Positions 25,634-37,827 of a DNA stretch of 64,000 bases are shown here, piece by piece. The stretch lies in NCBI RefSeq assembly GCF_015999305.1, contig NZ_JAEAGP010000001.1, positions 496,001-560,000 on the forward strand, read 5' to 3'. The position numbers and the translations under genes were made by a program. Every line of letters begins with the position of its first letter. Within the stretch, counting starts at the first letter, position 1. This stretch comes from Erythrobacter sp. YJ-T3-07. Lineage in GTDB: Bacteria > Pseudomonadota > Alphaproteobacteria > Sphingomonadales > Sphingomonadaceae. The notes below the pieces were generated by a model. That model was not told the origin of the DNA. It made no database searches and saw only the letters and a list, made by a program, of their open reading frames with translations.

Positions 25634-26998
25634 CTAGAAGCCGTACTTCGCTGCGAATTCTATCCGGTCCAGCTGGCCCCGCTCGCCCGAGACCAGCTCG
25701 CGCTCGCCGTGCCGCAGTTCGATGCCGACGTCGAGCTGCTTCACCGGGGAATAGAACAGGTTCACCGAGGTGCTCCAGGCCTGCTTGTTCAGGCCGGCGA
25801 AGACAAGGCCGTCGAACGTGGGGCCATCGGGGTAGTCAATCCGCTGCGCGCTCGCCATCAGGGTGGAGCGCAGGCGGTCCGTCCAGCCGATCTTCACCGC
25901 GGCAAAGCCCGCGGTAACCGGGAAGGTTTCCAGCTCGGTGCTGCCGGGCAGCAGGATGGCATCGGGCGAGAGGTTGAGGCCGACATACCGGCCGATCCCC
26001 TCGCCGCGCGTCACCATGAAGCGCAGGTCGTGCCGCTTGTCCTGGTCGAGCGCGATCTTGCCGGCCAGCGATACGCCCCACCCGAACGCGCTTTCATCGT
26101 CGCCCGCTGCCTCGATGCTCACATCGCGGGCCAGACCCGCGAGCGAGAATTCGGCGTTGCCCAGCGCAAGGTTCAGCCGCCCGGTCAGATCGGGCATGCG
26201 ATCGGTGTCGTGCTCGACGATGGCCGCCGAATTGGCGACGGCCACGGTGGCAGCCGGGTTCTCGAGCGACAGCGAAAGCGTCAGCGCCTGTGACAGCGGC
26301 ATGGTGTAGCGGACCTGCGCCTGCCGCGCGAACACGGTCCCTTCGCTCGGCCCCAGATAGTCCGTCGTCTCCGGCAGCGCCGGCAGATACTGGAAGTTCG
26401 TCCATTCCTGCCCGATCAGCAGGTTGTCGAAGGTGATGAACGCGCGCCGCAATGCAGGGCTGTAGGCATTCGTCACGCGCTGGTTGCCCGCGCCGGGGGA
26501 GGACTGGAAATCCACTTCCAGCAGGCCATCGAGCCGGTGCCCGGCCACGGGCGTGCTTGCCTTCACGACGATGCGCGTCTGCTTGGCATCGCCGCGGAAG
26601 GCGGTGCTCTCGTCGCCGCCGCCGACCGGGATCGTGGCCGGGACGTAGAAATCATTGCCAGCCGAAGTGCTCGCCAGCGCACCATCGGAGAGGCGGCTCA
26701 GCGAGACGTGCGTCTTGAAGAAGCCTGACAGTTGCACCGTGGTCTTGGCTGGCTGGGCAGCGGGGACGGCCGCCGCGGGGGGCGCTGCGTCGGGCGCGAC
26801 GCCATCCGCCGCGCTCGTGCTGCGGGCAGCGGCGAGCTGCGCGCGCAGCTCGGCCATGCCCGCCTCGAGGGTCTTGAGCCGCGCCTCGAGCGCTTCGACC
26901 TCGGAGGTCTGAGCCATCGCGGGCGTGGCAGCCAAGCCGGCGCCCAGCGAGGCAGCGCCGCACAGCAGCGCAAGGCGCGCCTTGGATATCGTCTTCAT
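25634..26998 (-). CDS. DcaP-type trimeric outer-membrane porin
   Basis: A 454-residue outer-membrane protein. A signal peptide (MKTISKARLALLCGAASLGA, cut after AMAQ) is followed by a short coiled coil (EVEALEARLKTLEAGMAELR), a Pro/Ala linker, then a beta-barrel ending in the terminal Phe signature (EFAAKYGF). This order is that of DcaP-like porins, which take up small, often dicarboxylated, solutes. The alternating-strand pattern through FKTHVSLSRL and the later barrel supports it. Start ATG 26998 precedes the signal peptide; upstream open frame is antisense to the chemoreceptor gene's tail and rejected. Confidence 0.85.
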   Translation of the reverse strand: MKTISKARLALLCGAASLGAGLAATPAMAQTSEVEALEARLKTLEAGMAELRAQLAAARSTSAADGVAPDAAPPAAAVPAAQPAKTTVQLSGFFKTHVSLSRLSDGALASTSAGNDFYVPATIPVGGGDESTAFRGDAKQTRIVVKASTPVAGHRLDGLLEVDFQSSPGAGNQRVTNAYSPALRRAFITFDNLLIGQEWTNFQYLPALPETTDYLGPSEGTVFARQAQVRYTMPLSQALTLSLSLENPAATVAVANSAAIVEHDTDRMPDLTGRLNLALGNAEFSLAGLARDVSIEAAGDDESAFGWGVSLAGKIALDQDKRHDLRFMVTRGEGIGRYVGLNLSPDAILLPGSTELETFPVTAGFAAVKIGWTDRLRSTLMASAQRIDYPDGPTFDGLVFAGLNKQAWSTSVNLFYSPVKQLDVGIELRHGERELVSGERGQLDRIEFAAKYGF

Positions 26999-27077
26999 CG
27001 GTATTCTCCTGCGGGATGGCGATCCCGCCCTGGGTCGGGGGCCGGCCGGCTCGCGTGTCCGGCCGATCGAAGCGCGG

Positions 27078-28883
27078 CTAGGCCGCCAGTGATGAGGGCT
27101 GCGAAGTCGCCGCACTGCGCGAGCGGGTTCTGGATACGGACGCCGATGCGGAGCCCTGATCCGTTTTGAACTGCGCCGCACCCTCGCTCAGATGGGCGAC
27201 TTCGAGCGCGAGGTTCCGTGCGGCTGCCGAGGTTTCCTCGACCATCGCCGCGTTCTGCTGGGTCGCCTGGTCCATGCTTCCCATCGCGGTGGTGATCTCG
27301 CCGATCGTCATCGATTGCGCGCGGTTGTCTTCCACGACGGTCCCGATGAGCGTGTGGACCTGCTCGACGCTGCCGATGATGTTCTCCAGCGCTTCGTCGA
27401 CGCTGCGGACGGTTTCCACCGCCGTCGAGATGTCGGCCTGGGTGGTCGTAAGCTCGTCCCGCGCGCGCTTCGCCTCCTCTTCGGAGCGCATCGCGAGCGC
27501 GGAGACGAGATCGGCGACAACCGCGAACCCGCGGCCCGCTTCGCCGGCCCGTCCCGCCTCGACCGCGGCATTCATGGCGAGAACGCGCGTCTGGAAGGCG
27601 ATCTTGTCCAGCCCTTCGATCACGCTGTCGATGCCTTCGGCACCACCCGAGACCCGGTTCATGGCGCCGACGGCCTTTTCGGCGGTCGCCCGGCCGACTT
27701 TCACAAGCTGCGTCGCCTCGACGGTCTGGTCGGCCGTCCGGCTCGCAGCCTCTGCCGTCGTGCGAAGGCGTGTTTCCATCTGCGCGATTGCGGCAGAGGT
27801 TTCCTCCAGGCTCGCGGCATTGCTTTCGGTGCGCTGCGCAAGATCCTCGGAAGCCTGAGCGATCTCGCTGGATCCGGTGCGGATCGCGAGCGTCGCGGCC
27901 GAGAAAGATCCGATCAGTTCGCGCAGTGCGCCGATGGCCGTGTTGAAGTTGTTCTTCAGGGACGCGTAGGCGGCCGGGAATTCGACGTCGATCCGGGTCG
28001 TCAGGTCACCGTCGGCAACCTTGGACAATCCCTGGGACAGCTCGTCAACGACGAATTTCTGCTGCGCATCGGCCTGTGCCTTGGCGGCTTCGGCTTCGTT
28101 CTTGGCAACCGCGGCATCGCGGAAGACGCGCAACCCACGGGCCATCTCGCCGACTTCGTCGCCGCGATCTATGCCCGGGATGGAGGTGCTCGTGTCACCC
28201 TCGGCAAGTCCGCGCATCCGGGTGGTGATCGCAGCGATCGGGCGCGTGATCGAGCGGCTGAGGAACAGGTTGCACCCGCCGACCAGCAGCGCGATGACGA
28301 GGGCGAGCGTGCCGATCTCCATCGCGACCTTGGTGACCGCCGCCTGGATATCGTCAACGTACACCCCGGACCCGATCACCCAGCCCCAAGGTGCGAAGCC
28401 CTTGACGAAGGAAATCTTCGGCTGCGCCTCTTCGAAGCCCGGCTTGGGCCATTTGTAGTCGACGAAGCCACTGCCGCTTTCCTTCACGACGTCGACCATC
28501 TCGCGGAAGAGATACTTGCCGTCCGCGTCCGCGTTCTCGCTCAAATCCGTGCCGTCGAGTTCGGGCTTGATCGGGTGCATGACCATGTTCGGGCCCATGT
28601 CGTTCACCCAGAAATACTCGGTCTCGTCGTAGCGCATGGACCGGATCGCGTTCAGCGCGGCAGTCTGCGCTTCCTTGCGCGTCATCTGGCCCGAGCGTTC
28701 CAGCTCATAGTAGTGGGCCGCCGTGCTGTGGGCGATCTCCACGACCTTTTGCGTGCGATCGGCAATATCGCTGCGCATCACGCTATCGATGCGGACCAAC
28801 GACAGCACGAGCACAAGCGCCAGCCCCGCCAGTGCCACGAGGCTCACGACGGTTAACCGCCCACCGATCTTCAACCTACCCAT
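27078..28883 (-). CDS. Methyl-accepting chemotaxis protein with single Cache domain
   Basis: A 601-residue chemoreceptor. Transmembrane segment 1 is near residues 10-32, a periplasmic sCache_2-like sensor covers about 33-185 ([33 protein letters not shown]), segment 2 is near 190-210, then HAMP and the signalling coiled coil. The hairpin tip is [20 protein letters not shown] followed by [13 protein letters not shown], with Thr-Arg where Asn-Leu is commonest. There is no CheB/CheR-binding pentapeptide at the C-terminus. sCache domains often bind small carboxylates. No che or flagellar genes lie in the window. AGGAG lies 6 to 8 bases before the start. Confidence 0.93.
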   Translation of the reverse strand: MGRLKIGGRLTVVSLVALAGLALVLVLSLVRIDSVMRSDIADRTQKVVEIAHSTAAHYYELERSGQMTRKEAQTAALNAIRSMRYDETEYFWVNDMGPNMVMHPIKPELDGTDLSENADADGKYLFREMVDVVKESGSGFVDYKWPKPGFEEAQPKISFVKGFAPWGWVIGSGVYVDDIQAAVTKVAMEIGTLALVIALLVGGCNLFLSRSITRPIAAITTRMRGLAEGDTSTSIPGIDRGDEVGEMARGLRVFRDAAVAKNEAEAAKAQADAQQKFVVDELSQGLSKVADGDLTTRIDVEFPAAYASLKNNFNTAIGALRELIGSFSAATLAIRTGSSEIAQASEDLAQRTESNAASLEETSAAIAQMETRLRTTAEAASRTADQTVEATQLVKVGRATAEKAVGAMNRVSGGAEGIDSVIEGLDKIAFQTRVLAMNAAVEAGRAGEAGRGFAVVADLVSALAMRSEEEAKRARDELTTTQADISTAVETVRSVDEALENIIGSVEQVHTLIGTVVEDNRAQSMTIGEITTAMGSMDQATQQNAAMVEETSAAARNLALEVAHLSEGAAQFKTDQGSASASVSRTRSRSAATSQPSSLAA

Positions 28884-28909
28884 TCACAAAGCTCCTGAAA
28901 TTCTCCCGA

Positions 28910-28915
28910 ATTATA
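28910..28915 (-). promoter_or_regulatory. Consensus -10 element of the chemoreceptor gene
   Basis: A perfect TATAAT on the minus strand, 27 bases before the start codon. The -35 region is not a good sigma-70 match, and the adjacent GCCGCCTATAA has only loose resemblance to a flagellar sigma-28 site. Confidence 0.4.
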
Positions 28916-29052
28916 GGCGGCCGATCGACTTTCTGGCCGATATGCGGGCTTTTTTTGAGCTTTGGTTGGGTTGCCACTGGCGTGCGAGGCGGCTGCGTCG
29001 TCGATCGAGGTGAGGCTCGCGGGACGCCCCGGCAAGATGTGCGCGCGCGCGT

Positions 29053-29112
29053 TTTCCTACTCGCGGGCCCGGTGCTAGCGTCGCTGGCCCGCTCTTTCAC
29101 ATCGTAATTCGC
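29053..29112 (+). repeat. Dispersed ~60-bp repeat, copy 2
   Basis: Matches copy 1 at 25485-25545: TTCCTACTCG, nine variable bases, the identical 21-base block, then ATCGTAATTCGC corresponding to GTCGTGATTTGC. It lies between the chemoreceptor promoter and the 3' end of glnD. Confidence 0.7.
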
Positions 29113-29200
29113 AACGCCTCCACGCGCGCTCTTTCAAACGCATTGCGCTGCATGTGCTCCATCAACTTGCGTTTTACGCCAGCGAGCGTCGTGCCGGACC

Positions 29201-31965
29201 CTAAGCAGGCTCCAGCTCGGCCTGCATCTCGTCGCTGGCCGCGTCGGACAGGGCGGCGCGCAGGGCCTCGAGGCGGCCGGGATCGGTGATCTTGTCGCCG
29301 GTCAGATCGGTTACGTAAAAGGTGTCCGCTGCGCGCTCGCCGTAGTGGGTGATGTGGGCGGAGCGGATCATCGCGTGCTGTTCGAACAGCGCGCGCGCGA
29401 GCCGGTTGAGCAGGGCGGGGCGATCGCGCGCGCCGACCTCGATCACGGTGAAGCGGTGCGAGGCGTCGTTGTCGAACGCGACCGAGGGCCGCACCTCGAA
29501 CGCACCCGCGCCGCGCCTGGGCAGCGGGCGCTTGGCCAGCTTGGGCACCAGCTGCACGCCGCCGGTCAGCCCGTCGGCAATGCTGCGCTCGATCCGGGCG
29601 AGCTGGGCGTCTTCCCCGAACGGGCGGCCGAGCGGGTCCTGCACCAGGAAATTGTCGACCGCATAGCCGGTGCGCGTGGTGTGAATGCGCGCGTCGATGA
29701 TGTTGCCGCCGACCAGATGGATCGCACCCGCGATCCGCATGAAGATGCCCGGATGGTCCGCCGCGATCACGGTGACCAGCGTCGCGCCGCGTTCCTCGTC
29801 CGCCTCGCAATGGACCGACAGCGCCTCGCCCAGCTCGCGCGCGACCGTATATTGGACGATGTTGCGTGCGGCGATGTCGGGCGGCTCGGCGATCCAGTAG
29901 GGTGCCGTGAACAGGTCCTCGTGCGTGTCCATCAGCGCGGCCTTGTCGCCCAGTTCGGCGCGGACCGCCTCCTTCTTGGCCGCGACCCGGCCCTTGCGCC
30001 CGCTGGTCGCATGGCCCAGCCGCAACCGCTCGTGCGAGAGGTCGTAGAGTTCGCCCAGCAGCTGGCCCTTCCAGCTGTTCCAGGTGCCGGGACCGACCGC
30101 ACGGATATCGACCGCGGTCAGGATCGCGAGTTGGCGCAGCCGCTCCAGCGTCTGGACCTCGGCGACGAAATCCTCGACCGTCTTGGGGTCGGCGATGTCG
30201 CGCTTGAAGGCGGTGTGGCTCATCAGAAGATGCTGCCGCACCATCCAGGCGACCAGCGCGGTTTCATCCTCGGTCAGGCCGAAACGCGGGCACAGCTTCT
30301 CCGCCACTTCGGCGCCGAGCACCGAGTGGTCGCCCCCGCGCCCCTTGGCGATGTCGTGCAGCAGCGTCGCGACGAACAGCGCGCGGCGGCTCTTGAGCCG
30401 GTGGATCTCCCTGCTCGCACGCGGATGTTCCTCCGACAGCGAGCCTTTTTCGATCCCGTTGAGGAAACCGATCGCGCGGATGGTATGCTCGTCCACCGTG
30501 TAGTGGTGATACATGTTGAACTGCATCTGCGCGTTGACCCGCCCGAAATCGGGCACGAAGCGGCCGAACACGCCCGCCTCGTTCATCCACCGCAGCACGG
30601 TTTCGGGGGCGTTGCGGCCGCACAGCAGATCGAGGAACAGCGCATTGGCGCGCGGGGATTCGCGCACCTCGTCGTTGATCAGCCCGCTGTCGCGATCGGC
30701 CTGGCGCATGGTGCGCGGGTCGATCTCCAGCTGTTCGGACTCGGCCACCTGAAAGATCTCGATCAGGCGGATCGGGTCCTTGCGGAACCAGTCGTCACCC
30801 GGCGCGGCGAGCTTGCCGGCGAAGGCGGTGTAGCCGCGGACCATGCGCGGGCGCGCGTTGAACCCGGCGAGCAGGCCGCGCCGCGCGCGCTTCTTCGCGA
30901 ACTGTTCCTCCAGCTGGCCGAGGAACACGCCGGTCAGCGAGCCAACCCGCTTCGCCTGCAGGAAATAGTACTGCATGAACCGCTCGACCGCTGCCTTGCC
31001 CTGCCGGTCGGCGAAATGCATCCGCCGCGCTATCTCCTTCTGCAGGTCGAAGGTGAGGCGGTCTTCCGCCCGGCCGGTGATTTCGTGCAGGTGGCAGCGC
31101 ACTGCCAGCAGGAAGCCCTCGGCGCGGCGGAAGCTGCGGTACTCGGCCTTGGTGAAAAGCCCTGCGTCGACCAGCTCGGCGGCGTCGCGCACCCGGTGGA
31201 TATACTTGCCGATCCAGTACAGCGCCTGAAGGTCGCGCAAGCCGCCCTTGCCCTCTTTCACATTGGGTTCGACCACGTAGCGCGTGTCGCCCATCCGCTT
31301 GTGCCGGGCATCGCGCTCGCGCAGCTTGTCGGCGACGAACTGCCGCTCCGTCCCGTCGACGACCTCGGCATAGAAGCGCCGCCGTGCCTCTTCGTAAAGC
31401 GCTTCGTCGCCCCACAAATAACGGCATTCGAGCAGCGAGGTGAGGATCGTGCCGTCGGATTTCGACATGCTCACAATGTCGTCCACCGTGCGCACCGAAT
31501 GGCCGACGGTCAGGCCCAGATCCCACATCAGGTAGAGGATCGCCTCGATCAGCTTGACGGTGCGCGGATCGTCCGCCCGCTCGACGAAGAAGGCGATGTC
31601 GATGTCGGAATGCGGGGCAAGTTCCTCGCGCCCATAGCCGCCTGCGGCGACCAGCGTGATCGCCCGAGCGGGCTTGCCCTCCGGCAGAGGGGCGAGGTGG
31701 TCGCTCGCGAAATCGTGGATCAGCCGCAGCAGCTGGTCGATCAGGAAGCTTTGCCCCCCGCATTGCGCGTGGCCGGCAGAGGGATGCTCTGCCAGCCGGC
31801 GCGACAGTTCCGTACGTCCGTTCCCCAACGCCTTGCGCAGCAGGGCGAGCACCGCGTCACGCGCGCTGCGGCCATCGCCGTCCGCCTCGCCGATCGTTTC
31901 ACCGATCTTCTGAGCGAGCTTGCGCCGGTCGACGATGGCGCGCTGGTTGGAGAGTGGCGGAGCGC

Positions 31966-31969
<4 letters not shown>
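29201..31969 (-). CDS. glnD: [Protein-PII] uridylyltransferase/uridylyl-removing enzyme
   Basis: A protein of about 922 residues that senses glutamine and adds or removes UMP on PII proteins. Domain order: nucleotidyltransferase (GGYGREELAPHSDIDIAF), a linker region with EPNVKEGKGGLRDLQ, an HD hydrolase domain (TLLHDIAKGRGGDHS), and two C-terminal ACT domains (ATLVTVIAADHPGIF; FTVIEVGARDRPALLNRLA). All catalytic motifs are intact. TTG 31969 overlaps the TGA of the upstream ligase as TTGA, with AAGGA about 12 bases before; longer frames running into the ligase gene are rejected. The coupling to an acyl-CoA ligase is unexpected for a nitrogen sensor. Confidence 0.95.
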
Positions 31970-33657
<1,688 letters not shown>

Positions 33658-33797
33658 TGATTTCCTCTCTCCGGGTGACCCGCCGACCGCTGTGGCCGTG
33701 CGAGCAATGTCCTTTTTTCTGACATCCGCCTGTGCCAATGCAAGCCGCGTTGGCGCAAGGCGGGATCGTTCGGGCGCATCTCTAAGGGGTCGATGGA

Positions 33798-34682
33798 ATG
33801 CTGTCACTACTGGCAGAAGCTGCAAACCAGCCGATTTACTGGTCGGACCTCGGCCTGACGCCGGGGATCGACCTCGGCTTCTTCACTCTGCGGTGGTACT
33901 CGCTGGCCTATATCGCAGGGATCGTCCTTGCCTATTGGCACCTGTCGCGGATGATCAAGGCGCCTGGCGCGCCGATGAATCAGGCCCATGTCGACGACCT
34001 GCTGTTCTACTGTACGCTGGGCGTGATCTTCGGCGGGCGGCTGGGCTACGCGATCTTCTACCGCCCCGAACTGTTCGTCGATTTCAGCCATGAAGGCTGG
34101 ATGCCATGGGGTCTGCCGCGCCTGTGGGACGGCGGGATGAGCTTCCATGGCGGGGTGATCGGCGTGGTTCTGGCACTGCTGTGGGTCAGCTACCGCAACA
34201 AGCTCAACTGGCTGCGGGTGTCGGATTACATTGCGGTCAACGTGCCCTTCGGCATGTTCTTCGGCCGGCTCGCCAATTTCGTGAACGGAGAGCTGTGGGG
34301 CCGCCCGACCGACGTGCCATGGGCGATGGTTTTCCCCTCGGACCCCAGCCAGCTCGCGCGCCATCCCAGCCAGCTCTATCAGGCGGGGCTGGAAGGGCTG
34401 GCGATGATGGCGATCATGCTGTCGCTGTTCTGGCTCACCAAAGCTCGCTGGAAGCCCGGCCTGCTGGTCGGCGTGTTCACCGCCGGAATCGCGACCGCGC
34501 GCTTCATCAACGAATTCTTCCGCCAGCCCGATGCGCAGCTGACCGAATTCGCGATGCGGACCGGGCTGTCGATGGGCCAGTGGCTGAGCATTCCGATGAT
34601 CCTCGTCGGAATCGCGGTGATCGTCTACGCGATGCAGAACAAGACGGGCCGCGTCGATGCGCCCGCGACGAGCGAATCCTGA
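33798..34682 (+). CDS. lgt: Prolipoprotein diacylglyceryl transferase
   Basis: A 294-residue inner-membrane enzyme that transfers diacylglycerol to the lipobox cysteine of prolipoproteins, the first step of lipoprotein maturation. Seven membrane segments are predicted. Active-site motifs are DGGMSFHGGVIGVV (catalytic His) and GRLANFVNGELWGRP (essential Arg and the lgt signature). Substrates in this window include the PstS, serine-hydrolase and 5'-nucleotidase lipoproteins. The TGA overlaps the CTG start proposed for midA. Confidence 0.97.
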   Translation: MLSLLAEAANQPIYWSDLGLTPGIDLGFFTLRWYSLAYIAGIVLAYWHLSRMIKAPGAPMNQAHVDDLLFYCTLGVIFGGRLGYAIFYRPELFVDFSHEGWMPWGLPRLWDGGMSFHGGVIGVVLALLWVSYRNKLNWLRVSDYIAVNVPFGMFFGRLANFVNGELWGRPTDVPWAMVFPSDPSQLARHPSQLYQAGLEGLAMMAIMLSLFWLTKARWKPGLLVGVFTAGIATARFINEFFRQPDAQLTEFAMRTGLSMGQWLSIPMILVGIAVIVYAMQNKTGRVDAPATSES

Positions 34683-35743
34683 CCCACAGCAGTGAGCACA
34701 CCGATCTGGGTGAACGGTTCCGGCGGCTGATCGCGACGCACGGGCCCATGCCGGTCGCGCGCTTCATGGGGGAGAGCAACGCGCATTATTACGCCGCGCG
34801 CGATCCGCTGGGCAGCGGGGGCGATTTCACCACTGCGCCCGAGATCAGCCAGATGTTTGGCGAGCTGATCGGCCTTTGGCTGGCCGATATCTGGACCCGC
34901 GCGGGCAGTCCGCCCGATGCGATCTATGTCGAACTGGGGCCGGGGCGGGGCACTCTGGCGGCGGACGCGCTGCGCAGCATGGCGCGCTTCGGCCTGCAGC
35001 CGGAAGTGCATTTCGTCGAGGGATCGCCGCCGCTGCGGGCATTGCAGGCCGCAGCCGTGCCCGGCGCACGGTTTCACGACGACCCGACCAGCCTGCCGAA
35101 TGACTGCCCGCTGCTGCTGGTGGCGAACGAGTTCTTCGACGCGCTGCCGGTCCGCCAGCTGGTCCGCACCGAGCAGGGCTGGCGCGAGCGGATGGTCGGC
35201 TTGGGGGAAGAGGACGATTTCCGCTTCGTGGCGGGCGATCAGCCGATGGACAGCGCGGTCCCCGCCGATCGCGCCGATGCCGAGGTCGGCACGATCGTGG
35301 AGACATGCCCTGCGGCGGCCGCGATCCTGCAGGATGTCGCGCAGCGGCTTGCAGAGCAGGGTGGAGCGGCGCTGCTGATCGATTACGGCCATCTCACCCC
35401 CCGCATTGGCTCCACCCTGCAGGCGATCGCGCGGCACGAGAAGGTCGACCCGCTGGCAATGCCGGGCGCGGCGGACCTGACCGCCCATGTCGATTTCGCC
35501 GCGCTGGCCGAGGTCGCGCAACGCGAGGGGGCGCGGGTGCTGGGCAGCGCGACGCAGGGCGCGTTCCTGTCAGCGCTCGGGATAGATGCGCGCGCGGCGG
35601 CGCTGGCCAGGGCCGCTCCGCAGCGCGCGGAAGAAATCGAAACTGCGCGCCACCGGCTGGTTTCGGGCGAACAGATGGGCGATCTGTTCAAGGTGCTGGC
35701 CATTGCTCACCCTGAATGGCCCGTAGGCGCCGGACTGGTCTGA
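34679..35743 (+). CDS. MidA/NDUFAF7-family SAM-dependent methyltransferase
   Basis: A protein of about 354 residues, homologous to the mitochondrial complex I assembly arginine methyltransferase NDUFAF7/MidA. Motifs are RDPLGSGGDFTTAPEISQMF, GELIGLW, the SAM-site ELGPGRGTLAAD, and ANEFFDALPVRQL. Bacterial members may methylate a complex I subunit. Start is uncertain: homologues keep a helix equivalent to LGERFRRLIATHGP, which lies before the only ATG (34748), and no ATG, GTG or TTG is in frame ahead of it. CTG 34679, overlapping the lgt stop as CTGA, is therefore proposed. Confidence 0.88.
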   Translation: MTHSSEHTDLGERFRRLIATHGPMPVARFMGESNAHYYAARDPLGSGGDFTTAPEISQMFGELIGLWLADIWTRAGSPPDAIYVELGPGRGTLAADALRSMARFGLQPEVHFVEGSPPLRALQAAAVPGARFHDDPTSLPNDCPLLLVANEFFDALPVRQLVRTEQGWRERMVGLGEEDDFRFVAGDQPMDSAVPADRADAEVGTIVETCPAAAAILQDVAQRLAEQGGAALLIDYGHLTPRIGSTLQAIARHEKVDPLAMPGAADLTAHVDFAALAEVAQREGARVLGSATQGAFLSALGIDARAAALARAAPQRAEEIETARHRLVSGEQMGDLFKVLAIAHPEWPVGAGLV

Positions 35744-35803
35744 AATCCGCCTTGTAGCCATTCATCTTGCGGAACGCCTGGTTCTGATAGATGGTTGGCA
35801 AGT

Positions 35804-36229
35804 ATGAAGAAACTTCTCCCCACGATGCTCGCAAGTGCCGCCGCTCTGGCCGCGCTCGCCGTTCCCGCCCTTGCCGCCGATCCTATCGGCGGGCAATGGG
35901 TCACGCAGGACAAGGACGCGGTCGTCACAATCGGCGATTGCGGCGGCAGCGTGTGCGGCAAAATCACCAAGTTCCTCAAGACCCCGCCCGGCGGGGCCGA
36001 TCAGCGCGACACGAAAAACCCCGACAAGGCGCTGCGCAGCCGCAAACTGATGGGCCTGCCGGTGCTCAGCGGCTTCAAGCAGGATGGCGACGAGTGGCGC
36101 GGGGAAATCTACGATCCCAAGTCAGGCAAGACCTACCGCTCGGTGATCCAGCGCAAGGGGGGCAACACGCTGGAGGTGAAGGGCTGCGTCGCGATCTTCT
36201 GCCAGACGCAGGTGTGGACCCGGTCTTGA
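35804..36229 (+). CDS. DUF2147 exported protein
   Basis: A 141-residue periplasmic protein. A signal peptide (MKKLLPTMLASAAALAALAV, cut after ALAAD) precedes a DUF2147 lipocalin-like domain starting PIGGQWVTQDKDAVVTI. Motifs are CGGSVCGKITKF, LSGFKQDGDEWRGEIYDP and the C-terminal CVAIFCQTQVW. Four cysteines could form two disulfides. The family is common in Alphaproteobacteria and uncharacterised. A TTG nine bases upstream is possible, but ATG gives the normal signal peptide. Confidence 0.88.
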   Translation: MKKLLPTMLASAAALAALAVPALAADPIGGQWVTQDKDAVVTIGDCGGSVCGKITKFLKTPPGGADQRDTKNPDKALRSRKLMGLPVLSGFKQDGDEWRGEIYDPKSGKTYRSVIQRKGGNTLEVKGCVAIFCQTQVWTRS

Positions 36230-36276
36230 TCTGACGGCTTTCCCACGCGCGCCGGCCGGCCCGACGCGGAAAGCCG

Positions 36277-37827
36277 CTATTCCAGCCCGACTTCTTTCGC
36301 GAGCCAGCCTGCCGCCTCGCGCGGAGACTTCTTGTCGCCATCGGTGCGGTCGACCGAGAAGTTGGCCTCGCGCATTGCTTCGACGTTGATCGTACCTAGC
36401 AGCGGACGCAGCGTCGCGATCAGCCGTTGGTCATTCGCCCGCTCGGGCGAGAGGATGATCAGCGTGTCGTAGCTGGGCAGTGCTTCGCGCGGATCTTCCA
36501 GCACGCGCAGGCGATCGGCGGCAATCCGCCCGTCCGAGGTGTAGGCGGTGATCACGTCGGCTTCGCTGGAGCGGAGCGCGTCGTACATGAAGGTGGGCGA
36601 GAAATTGCGCTGGTTGGCGAATTTCAGGCCATAGGCATCGCGCACCGCGAACCATTCGGGCCGCTCGAACCATTCCGGATCGCCGCCCGCCACCAGCCGC
36701 GGGGCTGCGCGCGCCAGATCCTCGATCGTGCGAATGCCCAGCTCGTCTGCCCGATCTTCGCGCATTGCAAAGGCATAGGCGTTTTCGAACCCCAGCTTGC
36801 CGAGCACGCGGGTGCCCTGAACTTCGCGCTCCCATTTCTGGATCGCTTCGTACATCGCATCGCGGCCCGGATTATCGGTCCGCTTCATCTGGTTGGCCCA
36901 GATCGTGCCGGTATAGTCGAAATAGAGGTCGATCGACCCATCGGCGACGGCCTGCGCGACCACTGCCGAGCCGAGGCCTTCGCGATATTCGACGTTGTAG
37001 CCCGCCTCCTCCAGCTGCGCCCCCACCAATCGGCCGAGGATCAGCTGTTCGGAGAATTGTTTGGTCCCGATGACCACCGTGTCGCGCCCGTCGTCGCGGC
37101 TCCAGTCGACCTGGCTGACGAAGGCCGCTGCGACCCCGATGGCGACCGCAATCGCACCGCCCAGCCACAGGCGGCGGTCGCGGCGGCGGAAGCCCGCTTC
37201 GATCGTGCCGAGCAGCGCGTCGGCGATGATCGCCAGCCCGGCGCTGGCGATGCAGCCCGCCAGCACCAGCGACCAGTTTTGCGTCTGCAGCCCGGCGAAG
37301 ATCGGATCGCCCAGGCTCGGCTGGCCGATGGTGGTGGAAAGGGTCGCCGCGCCGATGGTCCACACCGCGGCGGTGCGGATGCCCGCCATGATATAGGGCG
37401 CGGTGAGTGGTGCCTCGACCAGCCGCAGCCTCTGCCAGAAATTCATGCCCACGCCGTCGGCCGCCTCGATCACGCCGGGATCGAGATTGGCCTGCGCGGT
37501 CACCGCGTTGCGCAGGATCGGGAGCAGCGCGTAGAGCGCCAGCGCAAGCAGCGCGGGCAGAAAGCCGAGCGTGGGCAGGTCTTCACCGAAGACCGCGCGC
37601 AGGCTCAGCAGGATCGGGAAGAACAGCGCCAGCAGCGCGAGCGCGGGGATCGTCTGGACAAGGCTGGCAAAGCCCAGCGCACCGCGCGAGACAGCTTGGC
37701 TGCGGCTCGCCCAAACCGCCAGCGGAAGCGCAACCGCGATGCCGAGGCCGATCGCGCAGGCAGCCAGGATGACATGCTGGGCGAGCACGCCGCCAAGCCC
37801 CATCAGCGCGGTCCACACGCCGCTCAT
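36277..37827 (-). CDS. Osmoprotectant ABC transporter, fused permease and binding protein
   Basis: A 516-residue OpuBC-type fusion. Residues 1-230 form a permease with five to six membrane segments and the binding-protein-dependent loop EAADGVGMNFWQRLRLVEAP. Residues 245-516 form the glycine betaine/choline-binding domain (VVIGTKQFSEQLILGRLVG; DLYFDYTGTIW). The fusion tethers the receptor to the outside of the inner membrane. It overlaps the end of the ATPase gene by four bases (ATGA), so they are one transcript. Ligands are probably betaine, choline or similar. Confidence 0.92.
   Translation of the reverse strand: MSGVWTALMGLGGVLAQHVILAACAIGLGIAVALPLAVWASRSQAVSRGALGFASLVQTIPALALLALFFPILLSLRAVFGEDLPTLGFLPALLALALYALLPILRNAVTAQANLDPGVIEAADGVGMNFWQRLRLVEAPLTAPYIMAGIRTAAVWTIGAATLSTTIGQPSLGDPIFAGLQTQNWSLVLAGCIASAGLAIIADALLGTIEAGFRRRDRRLWLGGAIAVAIGVAAAFVSQVDWSRDDGRDTVVIGTKQFSEQLILGRLVGAQLEEAGYNVEYREGLGSAVVAQAVADGSIDLYFDYTGTIWANQMKRTDNPGRDAMYEAIQKWEREVQGTRVLGKLGFENAYAFAMREDRADELGIRTIEDLARAAPRLVAGGDPEWFERPEWFAVRDAYGLKFANQRNFSPTFMYDALRSSEADVITAYTSDGRIAADRLRVLEDPREALPSYDTLIILSPERANDQRLIATLRPLLGTINVEAMREANFSVDRTDGDKKSPREAAGWLAKEVGLE

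Larger units (their letters stand above)
28884..29200. other. Intergenic region with chemoreceptor promoter and a repeat
   Basis: These 317 bases contain the -10 element for the chemoreceptor (28910-28915) and the second copy of the dispersed repeat (29053-29112). I see no gene in the rest. Confidence 0.6.
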
